Assembly: GCA_013298335.1 (NCBI GenBank)
Contig: JAAFHI010000140.1
Coordinates: 1 to 7,481 of the forward strand
Reading direction: 5' to 3'
Length of the DNA: 7,481 nucleotides
Source: Actinomycetota bacterium
GTDB lineage: Bacteria > Acidobacteriota > Blastocatellia > Chloracidobacteriales > Chloracidobacteriaceae
Positions 1 through 6,092 of this stretch are shown piece after piece. Made by a program: the position numbers and the translations under genes. Position 1 is the stretch's first letter. Each line of letters opens with the position of its first letter. The notes under the pieces were generated by a model that ran no database searches, was not told the origin of the DNA, and worked only from the letters and a program-made list of their open reading frames with translations.

Positions 1-107
1 CACCATCCGCAAACCTCCTATTGGTTAGGTTTACGTATGATTCAGGAAGTCTCCAAAACAGGGAAAATAGAATGCCGTTATTGGGATTTTAGAATGTCGT
101 TGGACAG
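1..107. other. Left edge, no intact gene visible
   Basis: This leader precedes the truncated phosphatase frame. The phosphatase frame carries a TAG stop at 90-92, so nothing upstream of residue 93 can be joined to it without a frameshift or readthrough. The other two plus frames give short peptides that I cannot match to the missing N-terminal half of a PP2C domain. No convincing promoter is visible. Confidence 0.4.
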
Positions 108-803
108 ATGGGATGCGCCGCGACGGTTGTGCTCCTGATTCGAAACCGGGATGAACTCTGTCTGGCTCAGGTCGGGAAAACCGAGGTTTTAATCGTTCGG
201 GGCGAACAACAAATTAAAGTCTTTCAGGAATGCAACGGGGTGGACTTTGCCTGGTGCGGAAGTCCTCCGTATGGCTGGCCGACACCACCCGAACGCGCCA
301 TGGAACGGCTGATGGTCAACTGTCTGGGGGGACGTGATTTTTTCGATCCGTCGATTTCATTCTTCAAGGTCAGACCCGGCGACTCGATTCTCCTGCTTTC
401 GGACGGCATTACTGAAAAGATCACCGAGGAGGAAATTCATCGGCTGGTTTCAGACTGCACAGGCGAAGCGGTTGTCCGGGAACTGGTCAGGCTTGGGAAA
501 GAGCGAGGTGGGGAGGACAACCTGACGGCGGTGTTTTGCCGGTTTGGTGATTCAGCAGGCGCTGATTCCGAAGTTCCGATTTCACAGGATTTGAAGGTTG
601 TTCGGGTCCAGTTCACGCAGGAAAACGAGTTGGGGCGGTACATCACGGATGCGCTGAAATGCTGCATCCGGCACGGGTATTTCGACATGGCAAAGCGAAT
701 TGCCGATTCCGCCCCTGAAGACGCGCATCGTGAATTTTTGCTTGGCCTGCTGGCGGAAGCAGGCTTCCCCCGCCGACGCTCGGGGTTCCATACCGCTGGA
801 TAA
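108..803 (+). CDS. PP2C-family Ser/Thr phosphatase, C-terminal part (N-terminal half missing)
   Basis: The 231-residue product matches the second half of a bacterial PP2C (PPM) metal-dependent protein phosphatase. Residues 1-11 (MGCAATVVLLI) align with the family MGTT-type motif. Residues 20-25 (AQVGKT) sit where active enzymes have the VGDS motif, so the Asp is replaced by Lys. Residues 89-102 (RPGDSILLLSDGIT) carry the conserved SDG, with the metal-binding Asp at 99. Residues 134-143 (GGEDNLTAVF) carry the conserved DN. Residues 150-231 form a charged extension outside the domain. The N-terminal motifs that bind the catalytic metals (the ED and DGHGG-type motifs, normally about 90 residues before MGTT) are absent. 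The in-frame TAG at 90-92 and lack of a good Shine-Dalgarno before 108 suggest a 5' truncation or frameshift rather than a true start. It may be a pseudogene or a non-catalytic domain. The family assignment is fairly secure; activity is doubtful. Confidence 0.7.
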   Translation: MGCAATVVLLIRNRDELCLAQVGKTEVLIVRGEQQIKVFQECNGVDFAWCGSPPYGWPTPPERAMERLMVNCLGGRDFFDPSISFFKVRPGDSILLLSDGITEKITEEEIHRLVSDCTGEAVVRELVRLGKERGGEDNLTAVFCRFGDSAGADSEVPISQDLKVVRVQFTQENELGRYITDALKCCIRHGYFDMAKRIADSAPEDAHREFLLGLLAEAGFPRRRSGFHTAG

Positions 804-814
804 ACGTCACTATC

Positions 815-840
815 CGGCCACGGGTATTGAAACCCGGCCG
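815..840. terminator. Hairpin between convergent genes
   Basis: CGGGT (821-825) pairs with ACCCG (832-836) around a 6-nt loop. The stem continues outward as CGGC (815-818) with GCCG (837-840) across a 2-nt CA bulge. It lies in the 72-bp gap between the converging phosphatase gene and the minus-strand gene, where a transcription end is expected. There is no T-tract on either side, so this is at best a weak or factor-dependent terminator. Confidence 0.3.
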
Positions 841-875
841 TCATGGAGGGGACGAATTCGACGCAAGTGGGATGT

Positions 876-1757
876 TCAGGCCTTGACCGGAACCCAGAGG
901 ACGCCGGAGCGGCTGACCCTGATCTGCTGGGGCTGGAGACCGATGACGTATTCGTCGCATTCCGAAACCTGCTGGATGCAGCCGGTGCAGAGATCGTTCA
1001 GTTTGCGGCGGGTTTCCTGTTCGATCTGTTCGAGGGTTTCGTGCAGTTCGCGGTTTTCGGGGTCGAGCGCGGCGAAGGACTGAATCTTGTCGTCATCCGA
1101 AACGACGAGGCGTTCGCCGCTCTGGAACAGGTTTTCGAGCCGGCCCTGACTGGTCAGGAGTTCGTTGCGGCGGGCGGTGACGACGGCGTTGAGTTTGGCT
1201 TCGGGAAGCTGGAGCTTGCGGCCCTTGCGTTCTTCCGACTGCCGGACCTGCGCGAGTTTGAGGTTGACGTGCGAAATGAGCTGGGCGAGTTCGTCCTCGA
1301 TTGAACCGGCGGCGCGGTCCGAGAGGCGTTCGATGAAGGACTGCCGCGATTCGCCGGGGTTCGAGAACTCGTCGAAATTGCGGTTGAACCAGAGCTTGAG
1401 TTTTTCGGTCCGCGACAGCTCGTTGATCAGGCTCTCGACGTGGCTTTCGAACGCCTCCGCCGTCAGGATGAATCCGTCGGTGGTGTGGGGCAGTTCGTGC
1501 TGCGGGCCGTTCCAGATACCGCCGTCCTCGACCTTGCCGACCGGGTCGATGTCCCAGTCGGGCGAGCCTTCGCCCCGCGGCACCCACGTATAGAAGTTCC
1601 GGTCGTCGGTGTGTTTGATGTGGGCCCGCAGATTGTGGAACTTGAAGCTGCACTCGACGAAAATGGCGGGACGGTAGCGGGAAAATCCCGAGGCGTCCGC
1701 GTCGGATTTCAGCCAGTACTGTGGAATCGGAATTTTCGGTGACGATTGAATGGTCAT
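876..1757 (-). CDS. Coiled-coil protein resembling the C-terminal part of HerA/DUF87-type ATPases
   Basis: The 293-residue protein has no signal peptide, transmembrane segment or Walker A motif. Residues 15-100 are a Trp- and Gly-containing region I do not recognise. Residues 119-145 (LKLWFNRNFDEFSNPGES then FIERL) resemble the conserved 'LxLxxNPxLKLxSxPGES..F..R' stretch found after the ATPase domain in DUF87/HerA-like ATP-binding proteins. A Glu/Lys/Arg-rich probable coiled coil follows (about 150-212 and 226-260), then a C-terminal IRVSRSGVLWVPV, similar to the 'I.V...LAWVPY' end of those proteins. I infer an ATPase-less relative of that stalk; this rests on remembered patterns only. Three Cys lie at 257, 260 and 267. 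The start has only a weak upstream GGAAGAA about 13 nt away. The gene lies 49 bp downstream of the SseB-like gene and is probably cotranscribed with it. Function unknown. Confidence 0.75.
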   Translation of the reverse strand: MTIQSSPKIPIPQYWLKSDADASGFSRYRPAIFVECSFKFHNLRAHIKHTDDRNFYTWVPRGEGSPDWDIDPVGKVEDGGIWNGPQHELPHTTDGFILTAEAFESHVESLINELSRTEKLKLWFNRNFDEFSNPGESRQSFIERLSDRAAGSIEDELAQLISHVNLKLAQVRQSEERKGRKLQLPEAKLNAVVTARRNELLTSQGRLENLFQSGERLVVSDDDKIQSFAALDPENRELHETLEQIEQETRRKLNDLCTGCIQQVSECDEYVIGLQPQQIRVSRSGVLWVPVKA

Positions 1758-1806
1758 GGCTTCGGATGGGTTCTTCCGGCGGATCGCGCCGGAGCAAGTC
1801 GGCGGT

Positions 1807-2577
1807 TCAGTTCGATTGTTCCTGGGTCGAGGACAGCACGTATTCGGCCAGGCGCTTTCCGAAGGCGCGGGGCTGGCCGGGGCCGCTGCAATTGAAGACG
1901 ATGCCGTCGAGGGGCAGGGCGTTCAGTTGGGCGAAGAGTTGTTCGCCGCCGACCCGGACCGGGACGGGTTCGAAGTCGGCATCGGCCAGGACGGTCTCGA
2001 AAAAGGCTTCGAGGGAATCTTCCGCCGTGAAGACCGCGGCCAGCGAGCGGCCCTGTTCGTCGGGGGCGAGGACCAGTTGCGCCGACTCGTCTCCGGTTTT
2101 GCGGAGCACCAGCACGTAGGCGTCGTAATCCTTCAGCAATCCGAGTGGCGTGTCTTCGATATCGACCGTCGAAAGGGCCTGTTCGATGCGGACCGCCCGT
2201 GCCCAGTGCTTGAGGACCGGGATGTGTTCGGTGACGTAGTGGATCGCTTCCGCCGACTGCGGATTGATTTCAATCCCCGCGAGTTCATCTTCGAGGACGC
2301 CGAAAATCGAATATCCGGCGGTGACGAGGCACTGATCGGCGACGGCTCCGCCTTCCTTTTCGAACCACAGTTCGACGGCTGCCGCGTCGGTGAAGAGCTT
2401 GAGCCAGCGTCCGCCGGATTCGTCGATGAAATTGACCAGCGTGGGTTCGCCGTCCTCGCCGGTGCGGGCGGGGATGTGCCAGTCATTGTGTTCGACGAGA
2501 CAGCGAAACAGGGTGGCGCCGGGAAGGGAGCCGGAGAGGTGTTCATGCACGGCGGTACGCGCATCGGGAAGCGGCAT
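1807..2577 (-). CDS. Protein with two SseB-like repeats
   Basis: The 256-residue soluble protein looks internally duplicated. Repeat 1 (about 20-112) contains DWHIPA, a Gly-rich turn, FIDESGGRWLKLFTDAAAVELWF and GIEINP. Repeat 2 (about 150-248) contains AYVLVL, LAAVFTAEDSLEAFF and GIVFNCSGPG. The order (beta strand, F-T-(D/A) helix, then a hydrophobic strand ending near N-P/N-C) is that of the SseB N-terminal domain fold, seen in many small bacterial proteins. The family name comes from a Salmonella gene and does not imply secretion. The start is supported by GGAG 7 nt upstream of the ATG (minus strand). It is the first gene of a probable two-gene unit with the coiled-coil protein downstream, divergent from the J-protein gene. 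Biochemical role unknown. The domain assignment is by pattern, moderate confidence. Confidence 0.75.
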   Translation of the reverse strand: MPLPDARTAVHEHLSGSLPGATLFRCLVEHNDWHIPARTGEDGEPTLVNFIDESGGRWLKLFTDAAAVELWFEKEGGAVADQCLVTAGYSIFGVLEDELAGIEINPQSAEAIHYVTEHIPVLKHWARAVRIEQALSTVDIEDTPLGLLKDYDAYVLVLRKTGDESAQLVLAPDEQGRSLAAVFTAEDSLEAFFETVLADADFEPVPVRVGGEQLFAQLNALPLDGIVFNCSGPGQPRAFGKRLAEYVLSSTQEQSN

Positions 2578-2688
2578 GGTGAAGCTCCAGTGAAGTAGAA
2601 ATCCGAGGTGAACAAGTCGGAGAGCCTAGCCGAAATAATGGCCGATGAGAATTCGAACCGACGAGTTCCGGCAGCCGACCCGGTGGAA

Positions 2689-2718
2689 TTGAGTCGTTGC
2701 TTCGAGTCGGAGTATAGT
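2689..2718 (+). promoter_or_regulatory. Putative sigma-70 promoter of the J-protein gene
   Basis: TTGAGT (2689-2694) and TATAGT (2713-2718) are separated by 18 bp and lie about 75 bp before the J-protein start. Both hexamers are close to consensus. GAGTCG occurs twice across the promoter (2691-2696 and 2704-2709), with an inverted CGACTC-containing copy at 2749-2755. This could be an operator, but that is inference. The region also carries a run of eight T at 2741-2748. Confidence 0.45.
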
Positions 2719-2781
2719 GCCGATACGCAACGCATCCGAATTTTTTTTCGACTCGCCGTGACCACGCGCGGCGACTTTGGT

Positions 2782-2785
2782 GGAG
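2782..2785 (+). promoter_or_regulatory. Ribosome binding site fixing the J-protein start
   Basis: GGAG lies 9 nt before the ATG at 2795. It falls downstream of the earlier in-frame TTG (2777), which therefore cannot use it. Residues from 2795 ([10 protein letters not shown]) also match the canonical beginning of a J domain. Confidence 0.6.
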
Positions 2786-2794
2786 TTTGGGCGG

Positions 2795-3577
2795 ATGGCC
2801 GATTTTTATGAAATTCTCGGGGTTTCACGGGAGGCTTCCGCGCCGGAGATTCGGTCGGCCTTTCGACGTCTTGCCCGCGAACACCACCCGGATGTCAGTC
2901 AGGCCCCGGAAGCCGAGACGAAATTCGCGGAAATCGCCGAGGCCTACCGGGTTTTATCGAATGCCGAGTTGCGGTCCGATTATGACCGCGGGACCTATGA
3001 TCCGCGTCCGGTCCGGACTGAGCCGCCGCGGGAAAGCGCCCGTCGGCGCGCGGCGCGGGTCAGGGCCTACAAGGTCAGGATCAACAGCGTCATCAACGAC
3101 ATGCTCGAAGCCGAACGGCGCGAGGCCCGTTTCCGCGCGGAAGCGGTCATGATCACGGTTACCCTGTTCCTTTCGACACTGTTCGTCGCGGCGGCGCGTC
3201 CGTCGGCGTCAATCGCCCCGTACGGCCCGGTCACTCAAATCGTCTTGTGGGGGTTGTGTTTGCTCGGGGTCTGGCAGTTCGTCCGCAGCCTTCATCTGGT
3301 GCTTGAACACTTCACCTACCGCCCGCGCGTGTTGTCGGTCACTGACGAGAATTTGCCGCCGCAGCCGTTCTCTCGGGCAACGGCCTGGGGATTTCTGATT
3401 CTGGGGTACGCGGTGTCGCTCGCCGTCGGCGGGTTTATCGGGAAAATTGCCTTCAGCGATCCCACCGAGACCTTCACCGCCCTCGATTTTCTTCACGATG
3501 CCTGTGTTTTTCCACCGATCGCCATTCTTGCGGTCATCAATTTCCGGCGGCTGGAGGAATTCCTCCACCGCATCTGA
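2795..3577 (+). CDS. Membrane-anchored J-domain (DnaJ-like) protein
   Basis: The 260-residue protein starts directly with a J domain (residues 2-66: DFYEILGVS, helix [12 protein letters not shown], the invariant HPD at 31-33, and helix III ending [16 protein letters not shown]). J domains stimulate ATP hydrolysis by Hsp70/DnaK and bring it to specific clients or sites. Residues 67-115 are a basic linker ([17 protein letters not shown]). Hydrophobic, probably membrane-spanning segments follow at about 117-134, 146-164 and 197-217, with a weaker one at 236-250. The Gly/Phe and zinc-finger regions of true DnaJ are absent, so this is a type III J-protein, probably recruiting DnaK to the inner membrane with its N-terminus in the cytoplasm. 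It is followed after 3 bp by the Uma2-family gene, so the two are probably cotranscribed. The membrane topology and client are unknown. Confidence 0.88.
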   Translation: MADFYEILGVSREASAPEIRSAFRRLAREHHPDVSQAPEAETKFAEIAEAYRVLSNAELRSDYDRGTYDPRPVRTEPPRESARRRAARVRAYKVRINSVINDMLEAERREARFRAEAVMITVTLFLSTLFVAAARPSASIAPYGPVTQIVLWGLCLLGVWQFVRSLHLVLEHFTYRPRVLSVTDENLPPQPFSRATAWGFLILGYAVSLAVGGFIGKIAFSDPTETFTALDFLHDACVFPPIAILAVINFRRLEEFLHRI

Positions 3578-3580
3578 CCG

Positions 3581-4207
3581 ATGAAACATCACCAATTCAA
3601 ACCTCGCGAATTCCGCGGATTCATCCAGCCCACCAAACCCCTTCCAAAACACATCGCCAACGCGGTGGCCCTGACCGAGCCGCAGTCGGTTCTGGCGCTG
3701 GCCCTCGCGCTTCAGGCTTTTTTCGACATCGATCCATTTCGCCGGGTTTTTATCGACACCCGGATTCGCGGCGCGCGAAACGAAGCCGGGTCGACCGAGA
3801 TTCGACCGGCTTTTTTCGTGGTTGAAGAGGCGTCCGAGAAGGCCGTCATTCCGCCGGGAAGCGATCTGTACGACCTGACCGCGGGCCTGCCGTCGCCGAC
3901 CTTTGTTTTTGACGTGTCGCCGCCGGGATTTCGCGGCTGGCGCGAACGGGCCGCCGACTACCTTGACCGCTACGGCGTTTCCGAATGCTTTTTCTTCGTT
4001 CCGGGCGCGGCCTCGCACCTGTCCTATCGGGCGTTCCGGGTCAAGGACGGGGAACTGGCCGTGGTCAGCCAGTGGTCGAAGCTGTGGCACAGTTCGACGC
4101 TGCTGCTCGACTTTGCGGTCCGCGACGACGTGCCCTGCGTCTTCAATCCGCGCAACGGCGACCGCCTGCCGACGCCGGTGGACACCTTCAATCTTCGCTT
4201 CCGATAG
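3581..4207 (+). CDS. Uma2-family (DUF820, PD-(D/E)XK-like) protein, catalytic residues substituted
   Basis: The 208-residue protein follows the Uma2 layout, a restriction-endonuclease-like fold. It has RPAFFVV (75-81, the usual 'PDvvfV' strand), PTFVFDVSPPG (106-116, usual 'PdLvvEVlSPs'), WRERAADYLDRYGVSECFFFVPG (120-142, usual 'rdKl.dY..aGv.eYwlvdP') and a C-terminal TLLLDFAV..VPCVFNPRNGDRLPTPVDTF (173-203, usual 'L.L.l....lrl.dp.tGe.l.tpeE'). At the catalytic positions it has Ala for Asp (76), Asp for Glu (111) and Arg for Lys (121 or 123), so a nuclease role is doubtful. The gene starts 3 bp after the J-protein stop, so translation may be coupled. The only nearby SD-like GGAGG (3553-3557) is 23 nt upstream, inside the 14-bp palindrome GGAGGAATTCCTCC. 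Role unknown; Uma2 proteins occur as multi-copy families in several phyla. Confidence 0.7.
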   Translation: MKHHQFKPREFRGFIQPTKPLPKHIANAVALTEPQSVLALALALQAFFDIDPFRRVFIDTRIRGARNEAGSTEIRPAFFVVEEASEKAVIPPGSDLYDLTAGLPSPTFVFDVSPPGFRGWRERAADYLDRYGVSECFFFVPGAASHLSYRAFRVKDGELAVVSQWSKLWHSSTLLLDFAVRDDVPCVFNPRNGDRLPTPVDTFNLRFR

Positions 4208-4238
4208 AGCCGATTCCAGCGCCGGATGGGGTGGGCGA

Positions 4239-4384
4239 GTTTCCGATGGAATGTAGCCCACGTCCGGAGCGCTTTGGCGAGGACGTGGGGAAACGGATTC
4301 CAAAATACCAATTCCGTTCATCCGAACATGTTTCCCATATCCTCGCCAAAGCGCTCCGGATATGGGCTAGATTCCACCGGCAAC
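4239..4384. repeat. Inverted pair of REP-like hairpin elements (BIME-like)
   Basis: The left arm (4239-4294) and right arm (4330-4384) are about 56 nt and near-perfect inverted copies of each other. Each arm is itself a hairpin. Left: CCCACGTCC (4257-4265) pairs with GGACGTGGG (4281-4289). Right: CCCATATCC (4334-4342) pairs with GGATATGGG (4358-4366). The 15-nt loop is the same in both, read in opposite orientation, and includes CGC-TTTG-GCG. GTAG precedes the left stem directly (4253-4256); the right copy has CTAG (4367-4370) in the equivalent place. A hairpin with a GTAG foot, in inverted pairs, is the architecture of REP elements mobilised by RAYT (Y1-type) proteins. The two stems differ at two base pairs, both changed on each side to keep pairing. 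It lies between the convergent Uma2 and gcvPB genes. No RAYT gene is in this window. Confidence 0.75.
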
Positions 4385-4435
4385 ATTTCGCCACCTTGGA
4401 TATCGGCCATCGGTTGAAACTGCTCTAAAGTGGCT

Positions 4436-4475
4436 AAAAAAAAGGTGACGGAATCGCTTCCGTCACCCTTTTCAC
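4436..4475 (-). terminator. Rho-independent terminator of gcvPB (possibly bidirectional)
   Basis: GGTGACGGAA (4444-4453) pairs perfectly with TTCCGTCACC (4458-4467) around the 4-nt loop TCGC. On the minus strand the stem is followed by eight T (A-run 4436-4443), the classic terminator form, and it begins 24 nt after the gcvPB stop. On the plus strand CTTTT follows the stem, so it may also stop transcripts from the Uma2 side. Confidence 0.9.
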
Positions 4476-4491
4476 TTTGGGGTGAATCCGA

Positions 4492-6018
4492 CTACTTGGC
4501 CGCCGCTTTGGCGACTTCGGTCGGTTTCCACCGCAGCACCGGATTGCGCGCCGCCGCCGTTTCATCGAGCCGACCCAGCCGCGCGTTGTGCGGGGCCGCC
4601 TTCACGAAATCGGGGTTTTCCTCGCATTCGCGGGCAATCGACTTCATCGCGTCAATGAAGAAATCGAGTTCCTCGCGGCTCTCGCTCTCGGTCGGTTCGA
4701 TCATGATGGCCCCCGGCGCGACGAGCGGGAACGACATGGTCGGCGGGTGAAAGCCATAGTCGATGAGCCGCTTGGCGATGTCGCCGTTGCGGATGCCGAA
4801 CGCCTGCTGCTTCTTGTCGTTGAACACGACTTCGTGCATCGCCGGACCGTCGAACGGAATGTCGTAATCGTTCTCTAGGTGGTGACGGACGTAATTCGCG
4901 TTGAGCACGGCGATTTCGGTCGCCATGCGCAGGCCGTCCGGGCCGAGCGCGCGGATGTAGGCCAGCGCCCGCACCATCATTCCGTAATTTCCGTAAAACG
5001 CCTTTACCCGTCCGATGGATTTCGGGCGGTCGTAATCGAAGCTCGAGTGGCCGTCCGGATTGCGCTTGATGGTCGGGAAGGGCAGGTACGGTTCGAGTTC
5101 CTTCTTCACCAGCACCGGGCCGCAGCCGGGGCCGCCGCCGCCGTGGGGCGTCGAGAAGGTCTTGTGCAGGTTGAGGTGCATCACGTCCGCGCCCATGTCG
5201 CCGGGCCGCGCCACGCCGACGAGCGCGTTCATGTTCGCGCCGTCCATGTAGACGTACCCGCCGCGCGAGTGAATCAGTTCACAGGCTTTGGCGATGTCTT
5301 CCTCGAAAATGCCGAGCGTGTTCGGGTTGGTAATCATCAACCCGGCGACGGAGTCGTCCATGGCCTTGTCGAGGGCTTCGAGATCGAGCAGGCCGTTCGG
5401 TTTTGAAATGAGGGTGATGACCTTGTAGCCGCACATCACCGCGCTGGCCGGATTCGTGCCGTGGGCGGCATCGGGAATCAGGATGTACTTGCGCGGGTCG
5501 CCACGTTCTTCGAGCGCCGCACGGATCATCATCACGCCGGTGAGTTCGCCGTGCGCGCCCGCCGTGGGCTGGAGCGAGCAGGCGTCGAGTCCGGTGATTT
5601 CGCAGAGGCTGTCTTCAAGTTCCTTGATGAGCCGCAGGTTGCCGCGAATGGCGGCTTCCGGCGCGAGCGGGTGCGTCCGCGCGATGGCGGGCAGGCGGGC
5701 AGCCCATTCGTTGAACTTCGGGTTGTACTTCATCGTGCAGGAGCCGAGGGGAAACATCCCCGTGTCGGTCCCGTAGTTCCACGTCGAAAGGCGGGTGTAA
5801 TGCCGGACGACTTCCGGTTCCGAAACTTCCGGGAGACCTTCCAGATCGTCGTGGCGCAACAGGTGCGCCGGGACGAGTTCCTCGGCGGCGGGCGCGGGGA
5901 CGTCCGCGACCGGAAGATGGAAGGCCCGCGTGCCGGTGCGGGACTTTTCGAAAATCAGCCCCTCGTTCTGGCTGATGTGGGTTTTGACCTTTTTGATGCG
6001 AGCGTTGGGATTGGACAT
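4492..6018 (-). CDS. gcvPB: Glycine dehydrogenase (decarboxylating) subunit 2 (P-protein beta subunit)
   Basis: The 508-residue protein is the PLP-binding half of the glycine cleavage P-protein, which decarboxylates glycine and passes the aminomethyl group to lipoyl-H protein. Diagnostic segments are LGSCTMKYNPK (91-101), PTAGAHGELTG (151-161), DAAHGTNPASA (183-193), MDGANMNALVGVARPGDMGAD (258-278) and HLNLHKTFSTPHGGGGPG (281-298), with Lys286 as the PLP Schiff-base lysine. Length fits split GcvPB proteins (about 480-520 residues); the PA half would be a separate protein. I chose the ATG at 6018 because GAGG (6026-6029, minus strand) lies 7 nt upstream and MSNPNARIKK is a plausible start. The in-frame ATG at 6129 would translate through the leader hairpin. 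Unusually, gcvPA is not next to it on either side. It appears monocistronic, ending at a strong terminator. Identification is very secure. Confidence 0.96.
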   Translation of the reverse strand: MSNPNARIKKVKTHISQNEGLIFEKSRTGTRAFHLPVADVPAPAAEELVPAHLLRHDDLEGLPEVSEPEVVRHYTRLSTWNYGTDTGMFPLGSCTMKYNPKFNEWAARLPAIARTHPLAPEAAIRGNLRLIKELEDSLCEITGLDACSLQPTAGAHGELTGVMMIRAALEERGDPRKYILIPDAAHGTNPASAVMCGYKVITLISKPNGLLDLEALDKAMDDSVAGLMITNPNTLGIFEEDIAKACELIHSRGGYVYMDGANMNALVGVARPGDMGADVMHLNLHKTFSTPHGGGGPGCGPVLVKKELEPYLPFPTIKRNPDGHSSFDYDRPKSIGRVKAFYGNYGMMVRALAYIRALGPDGLRMATEIAVLNANYVRHHLENDYDIPFDGPAMHEVVFNDKKQQAFGIRNGDIAKRLIDYGFHPPTMSFPLVAPGAIMIEPTESESREELDFFIDAMKSIARECEENPDFVKAAPHNARLGRLDETAAARNPVLRWKPTEVAKAAAK

Positions 6019-6061
6019 TCGATTTCCTCGAAGCAGCGAGCCATGAATTGCGGGCGAGATG

Positions 6062-6092
6062 AAAAAGGACGAGCCAAGGGGATGGCTCGTCC
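6062..6092 (-). terminator. Intrinsic-terminator-like hairpin in the gcvPB leader
   Basis: GGACGAGCCA (6067-6076) pairs perfectly with TGGCTCGTCC (6083-6092) around the loop AGGGGA. Read on the minus strand, the 10-bp stem is followed by five T (A-run 6062-6066), as in a rho-independent terminator. It lies only about 43 nt upstream of the gcvPB ATG. Either it ends an upstream minus-strand transcript of unknown origin, or it acts as an attenuator for gcvPB. I see no glycine-riboswitch aptamer core (no GGAGAG or GCCGAAGG-type motifs) just upstream. Confidence 0.6.

Noticed and set aside
1750..2598. 282-codon plus-strand frame
   Set aside because: Antisense to the SseB-like gene, which has a good ribosome binding site and a coherent domain pattern.
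2722..2748. GATACG/CGCATC hairpin followed by eight T
   Set aside because: The stem is short with a G-T pair, and it overlaps the expected transcription start of the predicted promoter, so it is unlikely to form in that transcript.
3209..4321. 370-codon open frame on the minus strand, longer than either plus-strand gene it covers
   Set aside because: Antisense to the J-protein and Uma2 genes, low-complexity Arg/Pro/Gly-rich product with no domain, while both plus-strand products have clear family motifs. Long antisense frames are common in G+C-rich coding DNA.
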